NCBI GenBank assembly: GCA_964502465.1
Contig: CAZCWX010000488.1
Span: 1 to 5,980, forward strand
Direction of reading: 5' to 3'
Length of the DNA: 5,980 nt
From: CAZCWX01 sp964502465
Lineage (GTDB): Bacteria > Desulfobacterota > Binatia > Bin18
Under the pieces are notes generated by a model, which was given only the letters and a program-made list of their open reading frames with translations, did not search any database and was not told the origin of the DNA. Made by a program: the position numbers and the translations under genes. Below are positions 1 to 5,978 of the stretch, piece after piece; position 1 is the stretch's first letter, and the number at the start of each line of letters is the position of its first letter.

Positions 1-87
1 TCCCGCATCTTGCGACAGTGCCAAGAAGCTCTGCGCAAAGCCCAGCAGCCGCAAGGGGAAATAGAGCAAACATCCTCGTCTCCCTGA
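1..87 (+). CDS. 3' end of an upstream gene, product unknown (partial)
   Basis: Frame 1 is open from the window edge to a TGA at 85-87 and gives 28 residues, beginning SRILRQCQEALRKAQQ and ending in a polar Ser-rich tail. The first half is charged and helix-forming, which is normal for a protein C-terminus. The stop lies 20 bp before the ATG of the DprA-like gene, the spacing expected for two genes of one operon. That spacing is the main reason to believe the frame, because so short a piece has no diagnostic motif. The family cannot be named from what is visible. Confidence 0.45.
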   Translation, partial: SRILRQCQEALRKAQQPQGEIEQTSSSP

Positions 88-107
88 AGAGCCCAATAGA
101 AAAATCC

Positions 108-719
108 ATGACCGTTATCCAGTTCCAGCAGGGTGATTCTGATTACCCCCCAGCCTTGCGCAAGTATCTTGGTGACCGCGCGCCGGCAACGCTCACCGCA
201 CTCGGCAATTTCAGTATTTTGCAGCAAAGAAGGCTCGCTCTGTTCTGCTCCGTGCAGTGTCCAGAGACCATCATTTTGCAAACCTACGACCTCGCCCATG
301 CGCTTCGTAACGCCGGAGTAACGGTTATCGGCGGCTTCCACTCGCCGATGGAAAAGGAATGTCTGAACGTTTTATTGCGAGGAACCCAGCCAGTGATCGT
401 TTGCCCCGCCCGCAGCATCGAGCGCATGCGCCTGCCTGCCGACTGGAAAGCGGCTCTTGCCCAGGATCGTTTGCTCCTCCTTTCGCCCTTTGAAGAAAAG
501 TGCCGTCGCACCACCACGAAACGTGCACACATGCGCAACGAGTTTGTCGCTGCGCTTGCTGATATCCTTCTGATTGCCTACGCTGCCCCTGGCGGCAAAA
601 TAGAACGATTCTGTCAGGATATCCGGGGTTGGGGGAAACCACTGTTCACACTCGAAAACAGTGCAAATACCCGGTTACTTGCTCTCGGCGCTCAGGCCAT
701 GAGAGCGGAATATTTATAG
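108..719 (+). CDS. Short DprA/Smf-like (SLOG superfamily) Rossmann-fold protein
   Basis: A 203-aa protein related to DNA-processing protein DprA, which binds single-stranded DNA and loads RecA during uptake and recombination. Visible in order: a YPPAL motif and LGDRAPATLTALGN (residues 13-34), matching the region just before the DprA Rossmann fold; a first strand RLALFCSV (42-49); a helix and strand ending in GVTVIGGFHSPMEKECL (70-86), at the place of the DprA G-x-A-x-G-I-D loop; VIVCPARSIE (96-105); RNEFVAALAD (143-152), matching the RN-x-x-I-A-x-L-S region; and APGGK (160-164). The canonical GSR loop is replaced by FCSVQCP, and there is no C-terminal winged helix, so this is the short DprA-like branch and not housekeeping DprA. 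The GTG at 18 would add 30 residues, but that extension overlaps the upstream gene and looks non-coding in character, so the ATG at 108 is preferred despite a weak Shine-Dalgarno. Its role is inferred to be nucleic-acid or nucleotide binding. Confidence 0.75.
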   Translation: MTVIQFQQGDSDYPPALRKYLGDRAPATLTALGNFSILQQRRLALFCSVQCPETIILQTYDLAHALRNAGVTVIGGFHSPMEKECLNVLLRGTQPVIVCPARSIERMRLPADWKAALAQDRLLLLSPFEEKCRRTTTKRAHMRNEFVAALADILLIAYAAPGGKIERFCQDIRGWGKPLFTLENSANTRLLALGAQAMRAEYL

Positions 720-763
720 GCACTAGAGGTATAGGTTGCGTGGTTATCAATTGCGCTTCTTAT

Positions 764-774
764 GTCATTCTGAG
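764..774 (+). repeat. Isolated end of a GTCATTCTGAG-type intergenic repeat
   Basis: GTCATTCTGAG here is the usual outer end of a repeat family found between genes in many environmental bacteria. The same end occurs inverted at 1024-1033 (TCAGAATGAC, 10 of 10 complementary to 764-773). No partner arm lies close by, so this is either a truncated copy or the left end of a larger nested structure that closes at 1033. Confidence 0.45.
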
Positions 775-832
775 TCCCCTACAGTGCTGTGCACCCAGCA
801 AATGGGCAGAAACAGAGAGAGCTTCCCTGACT

Positions 833-910
833 GTCATTCCCGCGCAGGCGGGAATCCAGGTTTCTATTCCTGGATTCCGAGCCGCGGCCTCCGGCCTTGC
901 CCGGAATGAC
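833..910. repeat. Intergenic inverted-repeat element with dRS3-like core
   Basis: A 78-bp element bounded by GTCATTCC (833-840) and its inverse GGAATGAC (903-910). The left part holds ATTCCCGCGCAGGCGGGAAT at 836-855, which matches the neisserial dRS3 form ATTCCC-N8-GGGAAT. Next comes a second perfect inverted pair, GGAATCCAGG (851-860) and CCTGGATTCC (869-878), with an 8-nt loop. A GGCC-TCC-GGCC pair (886-896) precedes the right end. Transcribed, it would fold into stacked hairpins downstream of the DprA-like gene and could limit read-through. Elements of this type are dispersed repeats, probably mobilised in trans. Confidence 0.7.
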
Positions 911-947
911 GAGTTGCCACGAGTGTCTGACATGGGTTGAGGATTGT

Positions 948-1033
948 GTTTCTGAGCAGCAAAGCGAAGAATCTCACTCCTCGCGCTCCCAGCCCAGAGA
1001 TTCTTCACTCCGCTGCGCTCCGTTCAGAATGAC
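948..1033. repeat. Intergenic inverted repeat of the GAAGAATCTC/GAGATTCTTC type
   Basis: Perfect 10-bp arms GAAGAATCTC (966-975) and GAGATTCTTC (997-1006) enclose a 21-nt loop. The outer part is imperfect: TTCTGAGCAGCAAAGC on the left pairs loosely with the longer right arm, which ends in TCAGAATGAC at 1024-1033. The left outer end has decayed from the expected GTCATTCTGAG. This is a second repeat family, distinct from the dRS3-like element 37 bp upstream. With that element it accounts for most of the 377-bp gene-free interval 720-1096. Confidence 0.65.
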
Positions 1034-1096
1034 ACCTCCGAGAGGGTCATGCAAAAAAGCGCAATTCGTGCCCGCGTGAAGTATAACGCTACCGAT

Positions 1097-1480
1097 TTAC
1101 CAGAAGATCTCCTGTTGTTTGTCTACTCTGATCTGCCAGAAGTTGATGCCTTCGTGATGAATGCACACGACTTTGCCCATGCGTTGTGCTTGTGTACGAA
1201 AATAGGGGTGACGCAGAAAGCGACGGATAAACAATGCGGCTTCGTCAGGTTTAACCTCAAAGTACGCCAGGCAATAGTTAGGGTGACGTAACCAGGGATG
1301 ATAGAAGTCGTGATCGCGAGTGATAAAAGTCGGGGAATGGAGCGAATGAAGCAACGGAATGATCTCATTCCGATCTTTCATCCCATAGCGCCCAATGTCT
1401 CCACCAATACGCCGAAAGTGAGAGGTAATTTGAGAAAGTGTGTAAATGTGAGTCAGCCGGCGTATCCGCTCGGGTGACAT
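1097..1480 (-). CDS. PIN-like domain protein, DUF5615-like, probably orphan toxin-type
   Basis: A 127-aa - strand ORF with an in-frame TAG two codons before its ATG. Residues 34-60 (GMKDRNEIIPLLHSL, then TFITRDHDFY) follow the pattern of the second half of PIN-like Mut7-C/DUF5615 proteins, in which an acidic residue before a helix and a T-x-D-x-DF strand (D56, D58) help to bind metal. A conserved-looking stretch follows (YCLAYFEVKPDEAALFIRRFLRHPYF, 69-94), then an NFW strand near the end. The usual first strand of the family, with an LDEN-type acidic pair, is not evident; the N-terminus reads MSPERIRRLTHIYTL instead. PIN proteins are typically RNases and often the toxin of a toxin-antitoxin pair, but no antitoxin gene is adjacent: the upstream side is the transposase region. 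Function is inferred from a motif pattern only; a conserved hypothetical protein is the safe label. Confidence 0.6.
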   Translation of the reverse strand: MSPERIRRLTHIYTLSQITSHFRRIGGDIGRYGMKDRNEIIPLLHSLHSPTFITRDHDFYHPWLRHPNYCLAYFEVKPDEAALFIRRFLRHPYFRTQAQRMGKVVCIHHEGINFWQIRVDKQQEIFW

Positions 1481-1508
1481 AACCTACCGGGCTGTAACCC
1501 GGGCAGAG

Positions 1509-1515
1509 AAGGAGG
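1509..1515 (+). promoter_or_regulatory. Strong Shine-Dalgarno site of the transposase
   Basis: AAGGAGG lies 7 nt before the ATG at 1523. It is the strongest ribosome binding site in the window and fixes the transposase start. A CCGGG/CCCGG stem with a 6-nt loop (1487-1502) lies just upstream but does not mask the site. Confidence 0.8.
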
Positions 1516-1522
1516 ACACGCC

Positions 1523-2771
1523 ATGCAGACATCGAAGTCGAACCCACCAGAGCCGAAGGCAAGCACCACCTGGGACCGATTAGAAGACTTTGTCCGGGAA
1601 CATGTCCAACGTTTCATCCAAGCCCTCCTCGAAGAAGAGGTCACGGAGTTATTAGGAAGAACGAAGTCAGCCCGCCGCGAGGCTGTCGATGCATCCCCTG
1701 GGTATCGCAACGGCTATGGCAAACCCCGGCGGCTGACGCTGACGAGCGGGACCATCACCGTGCGCCGGCCCCGCGTCCGAGATCTAAACGAGCGGTTTGT
1801 CAGCCGAGTGTTGCCGTTGTTTAAGCGACAGACCAAAGAGGTGGGCGCGTTACTGCCACAGCTATACTTGCATGGATTAGCTCTGGGCGATTTTGAGTTG
1901 GCATTGCGAGGGCTGTTGGGCGATGGTGCGCCCTTGTCCCCCGCCTCGCTGTTGCGGCTGAAGACCCAATGGCAGTTAGAGTATGAGACATGGAAGCAAC
2001 GGCGACTCGATGACCTGGAAGTCGTTTACCCTTTGGGCCGATGGGCTGTATGTGAAAGCCGGGCTGGAAGATACGAAAGCGGCGCTGCTCGTGATGATTG
2101 GCGTGCTCACCAATGGGCAGAAAGTCATCTTAGCCGTAGAGAGCGGACAGCGCGAGTCCAAGGAATCGTGGGGGATGATGCTACGAGACTTGCGTAAGCG
2201 TGGTCTCAAGCCGTGGCGGTGTACGATTGCCGATGGGCATCTGGGTCTGTGGGCCGCACTGGGTGAGCAATATCCGCAGCTCGCCGAACAGCGTTGCTGG
2301 AATCACCGCATTACCAACGTGCTTGATGCGCTACCCAAGAAGTATCAGGCAGAGGCCCGCACGCTGCTGTGTGCCATGCCCTATGCCGAGACACAGGCGG
2401 CGTGCGAAACACTCCGGGCGCAGTTCACCGCTCGCTACCATAAGGTGACCCCCAAGGCGGTTGAGCGGCTGGCAGACGATTGGGAGCGACTGGTGACCTT
2501 CTATCAGTTTCCTCGGGAACATTGGGTACATCTCAGAACCACGAACATAGTGGAGTCTCCCTTTGCGGTAGTCCGCTTGCGCACCACCGCCGCCAAGCGC
2601 TTCAAGACAGTTGAGAATGCGACGGCCCTTATCTGGAAACTCTTGAAAGTGGCCCAGTCCACCTTTCGGAAACTTAAAGGGGCAGAGTTACTCCCAGGGG
2701 TCTATGCGGGAAGGCAGTATGTGGATGGCGTAGAGCGAGCCGTGCATCCCCGGCAGCGGCTGGCCGCTTGA
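1523..2771 (+). pseudogene. IS256-family (Mutator-type, DDE) transposase, interrupted by a +1 frameshift
   Basis: Catalyses cut-and-paste or copy-out insertion of its own element. The N-terminal part (residues 1-169, 1523-2029) has the family pattern: a helical head, the ELLGR...R.GYRNGYG region, TSGTITVRRPRVRD and LPQLYLHGLALGDFELALRGLLG. The frame breaks in the CCC run at 2029-2031: the upstream frame reads EVVY-PLGRWA and continues as nonsense to 2197, while the next frame resumes as LWADGLYVKAG. Dropping one C joins them into a 415-aa protein, the usual family length. In the joined numbering the catalytic triad is D173 (WADG), D237 (TIADG) and E344 (NIVES), with C258 and H261 in the CWNH motif, all intact. 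The C-terminal FRKLKGAELLPGVYAG is also typical. This family does not normally use programmed frameshifting, so a recent inactivating insertion or a sequencing error is most likely. Confidence 0.9.
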
Positions 2772-2776
2772 CCTAG

Positions 2777-2791
2777 GATTCACCTTGAATC
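2777..2791 (+). other. Small hairpin just after the transposase stop
   Basis: GATTCA, a 3-nt loop and TGAATC form a perfect 6-bp stem 6 nt past the stop codon. There is no U-run, so it is not a convincing rho-independent terminator. It may belong to the right end of the insertion sequence. Confidence 0.35.
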
Positions 2792-3030
2792 GAGTGAGGC
2801 GAAGGCGTAAAGAGGCTGAGAGGGCAGGCCATGACATTCGATGAGGTATTGGCTCAGGTGCGAGAGCTGCTACAGCAGCGCGGCCGAGTGACCTATCGGT
2901 CGCTCACGCTGCGCTATCAGCTGGACGATGAGTTGCTGACAGGGGTCATCGACGAGCTCATTAGTGCCGAGCGCGTAGCGGCCGATGAAGACGGCAAAAT
3001 GCTGGTCTGGATCGGGGGTACCGAAGTTAT

Positions 3031-3093
3031 CAGTCCTCAGTCGTCAGTTAGTAGTCCCCAGCCCCTAGCCTCTAGCACCCAGCCCTCAGCAGC
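3031..3093 (+). repeat. Nine tandem 7-bp units encoding the cyclase linker
   Basis: Nine consecutive heptamers, each beginning CAG or TAG, run without a gap (unit starts 3031, 3038, 3045, 3052, 3059, 3066, 3073, 3080, 3087). The rough consensus is YAGYCCY. Because 7 is prime to 3, three units encode one 7-residue protein repeat, giving SPQSSVS, SPQPLAS and a third degenerate copy. No unit places TAG in the coding frame. It resembles the short tandemly repeated heptamers described in cyanobacteria, although those usually lie between genes. Confidence 0.8.
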
Positions 3094-3287
3094 CGAAAGG
3101 CGTCAGCTCACGGTGCTGTTCTGTGACATAGTGGGCTCCACCGCCCTCTCTGCCCAACTTGATCCGGAGGACTGCCGTGCGGTGGTCCGGGCGTATCGAG
3201 AAACTTGTGCTGCCGTCATTCGTCGCTTTGAGGAACAACTGGCCAAGGACATCGGAGACGGTCTATTGGTGTACTTTGGCTATCCGT

Positions 3288-3313
3288 CTGTGGTGGCAAC
3301 CTTGCCACCACAG
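3288..3313. repeat. Perfect 12-bp inverted repeat at the cyclase break point
   Basis: CTGTGGTGGCAA (3288-3299), a 2-nt CC spacer, and TTGCCACCACAG (3302-3313) are exact reverse complements. The left arm starts two bases after the last cyclase-like codon (CCG, 3284-3286). As RNA it would form a strong hairpin with a 4-nt loop. There is no following T-run, so terminator function is doubtful. Confidence 0.8.
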
Positions 3314-3451
3314 GAGCAAGGCCAAACCCGCGAGCCATGACCGCCGGATGAGGAGTTGCCACGTGCAAGATGGACAGGCCAAAGAAAAATCGCTTTGACT
3401 GTCTATCGCATTCCTTGAGCCCATTGCTGCACAACAGAAACACGAGAGACT
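3314..3451. other. Spacer between cyclase remnant and kinase; no gene seen
   Basis: Apart from the last nine codons of the truncated cyclase frame (to 3340), I find no coding piece here that resembles the missing cyclase or the kinase. A TTGACT (3397-3402) has no credible -10 box 16-18 bp downstream. The only ribosome-binding candidate is GAGAG at 3444-3448, close to the kinase ATG at 3452. Confidence 0.5.
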
Positions 3452-5728
3452 ATGCTGATCAGTAAAGAACATAAGCCGCATCCGCTATGGACATCGGTCG
3501 TGCGCTATGGCGTCGCCGTTCTGGCGGTCTGCCTGGCCGCAGGACTGACGTTCCTCCTGCCGCCGATCGCCCAAGGAACTCCCTTTCTTTTCTTCTTTGC
3601 CGCCGTGATGCTCAGCGCCTGGTATGGCGGCCTCGGACCGGCCCTCCTCACGATTCTGCTAGCCGCGGCGTGGAGCAACTATTTTCTGCTCCCGCCGTTG
3701 TATTCTCTGCAGGTGGCAGCGCCCGCCGATATGCTGCGCCTGGGCCTGTTCTTGCTGGTCGCAGTCCTCGTCAGCTCGCTCCAAGCGCGCCAGCAATGGG
3801 CGGCGGCGGCCGAACGCGTCCAGCGGGAGTACTGGCAGACCACGCTCGCTAGCATCGGGGATGCGGTGATCGTGACCGACGTCCAAGGGACCGTGACGGC
3901 GATGAATCCCGTCGCGCAGCGCCTCACGGGGTGGAACCTCGCCGCGGCGCAGGGGAGAGTGCTAGCCGACGTCTTTGTTCTTGTGAATGAAGAGACCCGT
4001 CAGCCGATGGAGAGTCCGGTGGCCAAAGTGCTGCGCACGGGCGCGGTGACCGGGCTCGCCAATCACACCGTCTTGCGGACCAAACAGGGCCCGGAGATTC
4101 CCATTGACGATAGTGCCGCCCCCATCCACGATGCGACCGGCCGGCTGCAGGGCATCGTGGTGGTCTTCCGGGATATCAGCGAACGCCGGCAGGCGGAGGC
4201 GGCGAGTCTACGGCTGGCCGCCATCGTCGCATCGTCGAATGACGCCGTCGTCAGCAAATCTTTGGACGGCATCGTGATCAGTTGGAATGCCGCCGCCGAG
4301 CGCATCTTCGGCTACACAGCGGAGGAGATGATCGGGCAGCCGATCCTGCGCCTGCTCCCGGAGGATCGCCAGGATGAGGAACGGATGATTCTGGAGCGCC
4401 TCCGGAGAGGGGAGCGCGTGGCCCCCTTCGAGACGGTGCGGCGGACCAAGGACGGGCGGCGGCTGGAGATGTCCGTCACTATCTCGCCGCTGCGGGACGC
4501 CCGGGGGGTGATTATCGGGGCCTCGAAGATCGCCCGCGACATCACCGAGCAGAAGCGGGCCGAGCAGGCGCTGCGTGAGTCGGAAGAAAAATACCGCACG
4601 CTGTTCGATGCGATTGACGAAGGCTTTTGCATTATCGAGAAGGTTGAAGGCGAAGTGGGAGCGCCGTTGGATTTTCGCTATCTGGAAGCGAATCCGGCAT
4701 TCGAGGCGCAAACCGGCGTGGGCGGTGTGGTCGGGAAAACCATCCAGCAAGCGTTTCCGGGCGAACCTGAGGAATGGCTCCTTACTTACGACACCGTTCT
4801 CCGCACTGGCGAGCCGATAAGATCTGAAAGCGGACTCGTTACCCAAGGGCGCGTGTTAGACCTCTACTCTTTTCGAGTCGAAGACAAAACGCATCGTCGC
4901 GTGGCAGTTATCTTCAAAGACATCACCGCGCGCAAACAGATGGAGGATGCCCGCACCCGGTTGCTCGCCGAAGTGCAGCGCTCAAACGAGGAGCTCCAGC
5001 AGTTCGCTCACATCGTCTCCCACGACTTGCATGAGCCGCTGCGCACCATTATTAGCTTCCTCCAACTGCTCACCCGTCGCTTGTCGGGCACGCTCGATGC
5101 CGAGGCCGCCGAATACCTCGCCTTTGTAGAAGAGGGTGCGCAACGTCTGCGCCACTTACTCGCCGACCTGTTGGCCTACACCCGGGCAGGGGGAGAGGGT
5201 CAGGAGGTCGCTGCGGTGGACGGGAACGTGCTGGTCGCACGCGTCCTGACGGACCTCCAGCTCGCCATTGCTGAGAGCGGAGCTACGATTACGCAGGATC
5301 CCTTGCCGACCGTCTGGGGCGACGCGACTCGGTTAGGGCGGGTGATGCAGAATCTGATCGGGAATGCCCTGAAGTTTCGGGGCCCTACTCCACCGCAGGT
5401 TCACGTCTCCGCTCAACGGGACGGCAAGCAGTGGCGATTCAGGGTGCGGGACAACGGCATTGGCATTGATCCGGCGCAGGCCGGGCGGCTCTTTCAGGTA
5501 TTTCGGCGCTTACACACCCGCCAGGAGTATCCCGGTACCGGCATTGGTTTAGCGATCTGCAAGAAGATCGTTGAGCAACACGGCGGACAAATCTGGGTGG
5601 AGTCGGAGGTCGGCAAAGGGGCCACGTTCATCTTCACGCTGCCCGCAGCTCCAGGACCCAGCAGCGAGAACGGAAGAGGCACACAAGAGACACCAGCAAA
5701 ACCCGTTGCCCTTCCCTCTAGTTCCTGA
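3452..5728 (+). CDS. Membrane-bound multi-PAS sensor histidine kinase
   Basis: A 758-aa protein that should autophosphorylate on His and pass phosphate to a response regulator. Residues 16-110 form a KdpD-like DUF4118 membrane domain with about four hydrophobic helices (roughly 19-39, 45-58, 61-80, 95-110); W57-Y58-G59-G60 followed by a proline turn is typical. Three PAS domains follow: about 127-247 (ASIGDAVIVTDVQG, ends DISERRQAE), 255-375 (ASSNDAVVSKSLDG, FGYTAEEMIGQPI, ends DITEQKRAE) and 378-495 (FDAIDEGFCIIEK, YLEANPAFEAQTG, ends DITARKQ). HisKA spans about 505-580 with phospho-acceptor H524 in SHDLHEPLR, the form common in phytochrome-like kinases. HATPase_c spans about 620-732: N box N634-N638, G1 box DNGIGID from D667, G2 box GTGIGLA from G695, ending in TFIFTLP. 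All catalytic boxes are intact. The last ~25 residues are a low-complexity tail whose stop codon lies in the cyclase C-terminal remnant. No response regulator is adjacent; the signal is unknown. Confidence 0.93.
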   Translation: MLISKEHKPHPLWTSVVRYGVAVLAVCLAAGLTFLLPPIAQGTPFLFFFAAVMLSAWYGGLGPALLTILLAAAWSNYFLLPPLYSLQVAAPADMLRLGLFLLVAVLVSSLQARQQWAAAAERVQREYWQTTLASIGDAVIVTDVQGTVTAMNPVAQRLTGWNLAAAQGRVLADVFVLVNEETRQPMESPVAKVLRTGAVTGLANHTVLRTKQGPEIPIDDSAAPIHDATGRLQGIVVVFRDISERRQAEAASLRLAAIVASSNDAVVSKSLDGIVISWNAAAERIFGYTAEEMIGQPILRLLPEDRQDEERMILERLRRGERVAPFETVRRTKDGRRLEMSVTISPLRDARGVIIGASKIARDITEQKRAEQALRESEEKYRTLFDAIDEGFCIIEKVEGEVGAPLDFRYLEANPAFEAQTGVGGVVGKTIQQAFPGEPEEWLLTYDTVLRTGEPIRSESGLVTQGRVLDLYSFRVEDKTHRRVAVIFKDITARKQMEDARTRLLAEVQRSNEELQQFAHIVSHDLHEPLRTIISFLQLLTRRLSGTLDAEAAEYLAFVEEGAQRLRHLLADLLAYTRAGGEGQEVAAVDGNVLVARVLTDLQLAIAESGATITQDPLPTVWGDATRLGRVMQNLIGNALKFRGPTPPQVHVSAQRDGKQWRFRVRDNGIGIDPAQAGRLFQVFRRLHTRQEYPGTGIGLAICKKIVEQHGGQIWVESEVGKGATFIFTLPAAPGPSSENGRGTQETPAKPVALPSSS

Positions 5729-5786
5729 AGGCTTCGACCCCAAAGACTCGCAAGAGGCCAAGGCACTGTTGGAGGAGTTGAGCTGA
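5721..5786 (+). pseudogene. C-terminal remnant of a cyclase-ATPase regulator
   Basis: From 5727 the third frame reads EGFDPKDSQEAKALLEELS and stops with TGA at 5784-5786. To my knowledge the cyclase-ATPase-TPR family often ends with a WFTEGFDT-x-DLQEAKALLEEL-type sequence, so this is a close match to the last ~20 residues. The bases at 5721-5726 (GTTCCT) would restore the FTE part if one A were present (GTTCACT), suggesting a 1-bp loss. The fragment overlaps the kinase stop codon (5726-5728) in a different frame and has no start of its own. Together with the N-terminal piece at 2831-3286 it brackets the kinase. The family match is from memory of its C-terminal pattern. Confidence 0.6.
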
Positions 5787-5876
5787 ACACGGAATGCAGA
5801 CAGAACCGGAAGAGAAACAAATAATCTTCACCCAAGGGCAGACAGCTATCGAACTCTTTTTACACACCATTTGACA
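5787..5876. other. Short intergenic region between convergent genes
   Basis: It holds a possible 26-codon ORF (ATG 5794 to TGA 5874, starting MQTEPEEKQ) with no good ribosome binding site, and a T5 run near 5855-5859 without a clear preceding stem. I see no supported gene or terminator. Confidence 0.4.
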
Positions 5877-5978
5877 CTATCTCGCTTCTGCTTGTAGGTT
5901 CGAGTTCGAGTGCTGCTCCAACCAACCTTGCTCTCGCAGTCGTTCCCATGCTTTTTGGATGTGTTCCCTTTTCAACAA
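5877..5978 (-). CDS. 3' end of a possible - strand gene, product unknown (partial)
   Basis: Read on the - strand from the window edge, one frame is open for 33 codons and stops with TAG at 5879-5877. It contains REHIQKAWERLREQGWLEQ, a charged amphipathic helix rich in W, R and E that looks like real protein, followed by a polar tail. The other two frames are less protein-like and one is closed. The gene would converge on the kinase. The family cannot be named from this piece, and the frame could be open by chance at this length. Confidence 0.4.
   Translation of the reverse strand: MLKREHIQKAWERLREQGWLEQHSNSNLQAEAR

Larger units (their letters stand above)
1487..2791 (+). mobile_element. IS256/Mutator-family insertion sequence, degraded; ends not resolved
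   Basis: The element is recognised by its transposase (1523-2771). IS256-family elements usually carry 20-30-bp terminal inverted repeats and 8-9-bp target duplications. Comparing about 90 bp on the left with about 60 bp on the right gave no convincing terminal pair, so the limits given are only the nearest structural landmarks: a CCGGG/CCCGG stem at 1487-1502 and a GATTCA/TGAATC hairpin at 2777-2791. The neighbours are the PIN-like gene, whose start codon lies 42 bp from the transposase start, and the cyclase gene, whose start lies 59 bp past the transposase stop. Confidence 0.55.
2831..3340 (+). pseudogene. Adenylate/guanylate cyclase-ATPase regulator, N-terminal remnant
   Basis: The first 152 of 169 codons match the start of a large signalling family in which a class III nucleotide cyclase domain is followed by an AAA/STAND-type ATPase and TPR repeats, usually about 1,000 residues in total. 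Residues 1-63 (MTFDEVLAQVRELLQQRGRV, then YRSL...LDDELL...DEDGKMLVW) are the winged-helix-like head. Residues 68-88 form a Ser/Pro/Gln linker encoded by a 7-bp repeat. Residues 90-152 open the cyclase domain: RRQLTVLFCDIVGSTALS with metal-binding D99, then LDPEDCRAVVRAYRETCAAVI and DIGDGLLVYFGYP with the second metal ligand D143. Homology stops at Y151-P152; the usual HEDDA-type continuation is missing and 17 unrelated codons lead to the stop. The rest of the cyclase, the ATPase and the TPRs are absent, so no active enzyme is expected. The start has GAGAGGG 6 nt upstream. Confidence 0.8.

Noticed and set aside
18..107. GTG start adding 30 residues to the DprA-like protein
   Set aside because: The extension overlaps the upstream gene end and does not resemble the start of the family, while the ATG at 108 sits directly before the conserved region.
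833..1033. CRISPR array or RNA gene in the repeat-rich interval
   Set aside because: The repeats are inverted and of two different families, with no direct repeats at regular spacing and no tRNA or rRNA signature.
1049..1291. 80-codon + strand frame opposite the PIN-like gene
   Set aside because: It is antisense to the more protein-like - strand frame, and its start lies at the edge of a repeat element without a ribosome binding site.
1430..2860. Possible terminal inverted repeats and target duplication of the insertion sequence, such as GGTGACATAACCTA (left) against GGTGAATCCTA (right complement), or GGCGTA at 1459 and 2804
   Set aside because: The arms match only with several gaps and the direct repeat is only 6 bp, so neither is better than chance; the ends stay unresolved.
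3397..3425. Sigma-70-like promoter with TTGACT for the kinase
   Set aside because: No TATAAT-like hexamer is found 16-18 bp downstream.
4208..4846. 212-codon open frame on the - strand
   Set aside because: It lies wholly antisense to the well-supported PAS region of the kinase; long antisense frames are expected in GC-rich coding DNA and the translation shows no family motif.
5794..5874. 26-codon ORF after the cyclase scar
   Set aside because: It has no clear ribosome binding site, family match or conserved feature, and its length is within chance expectation.
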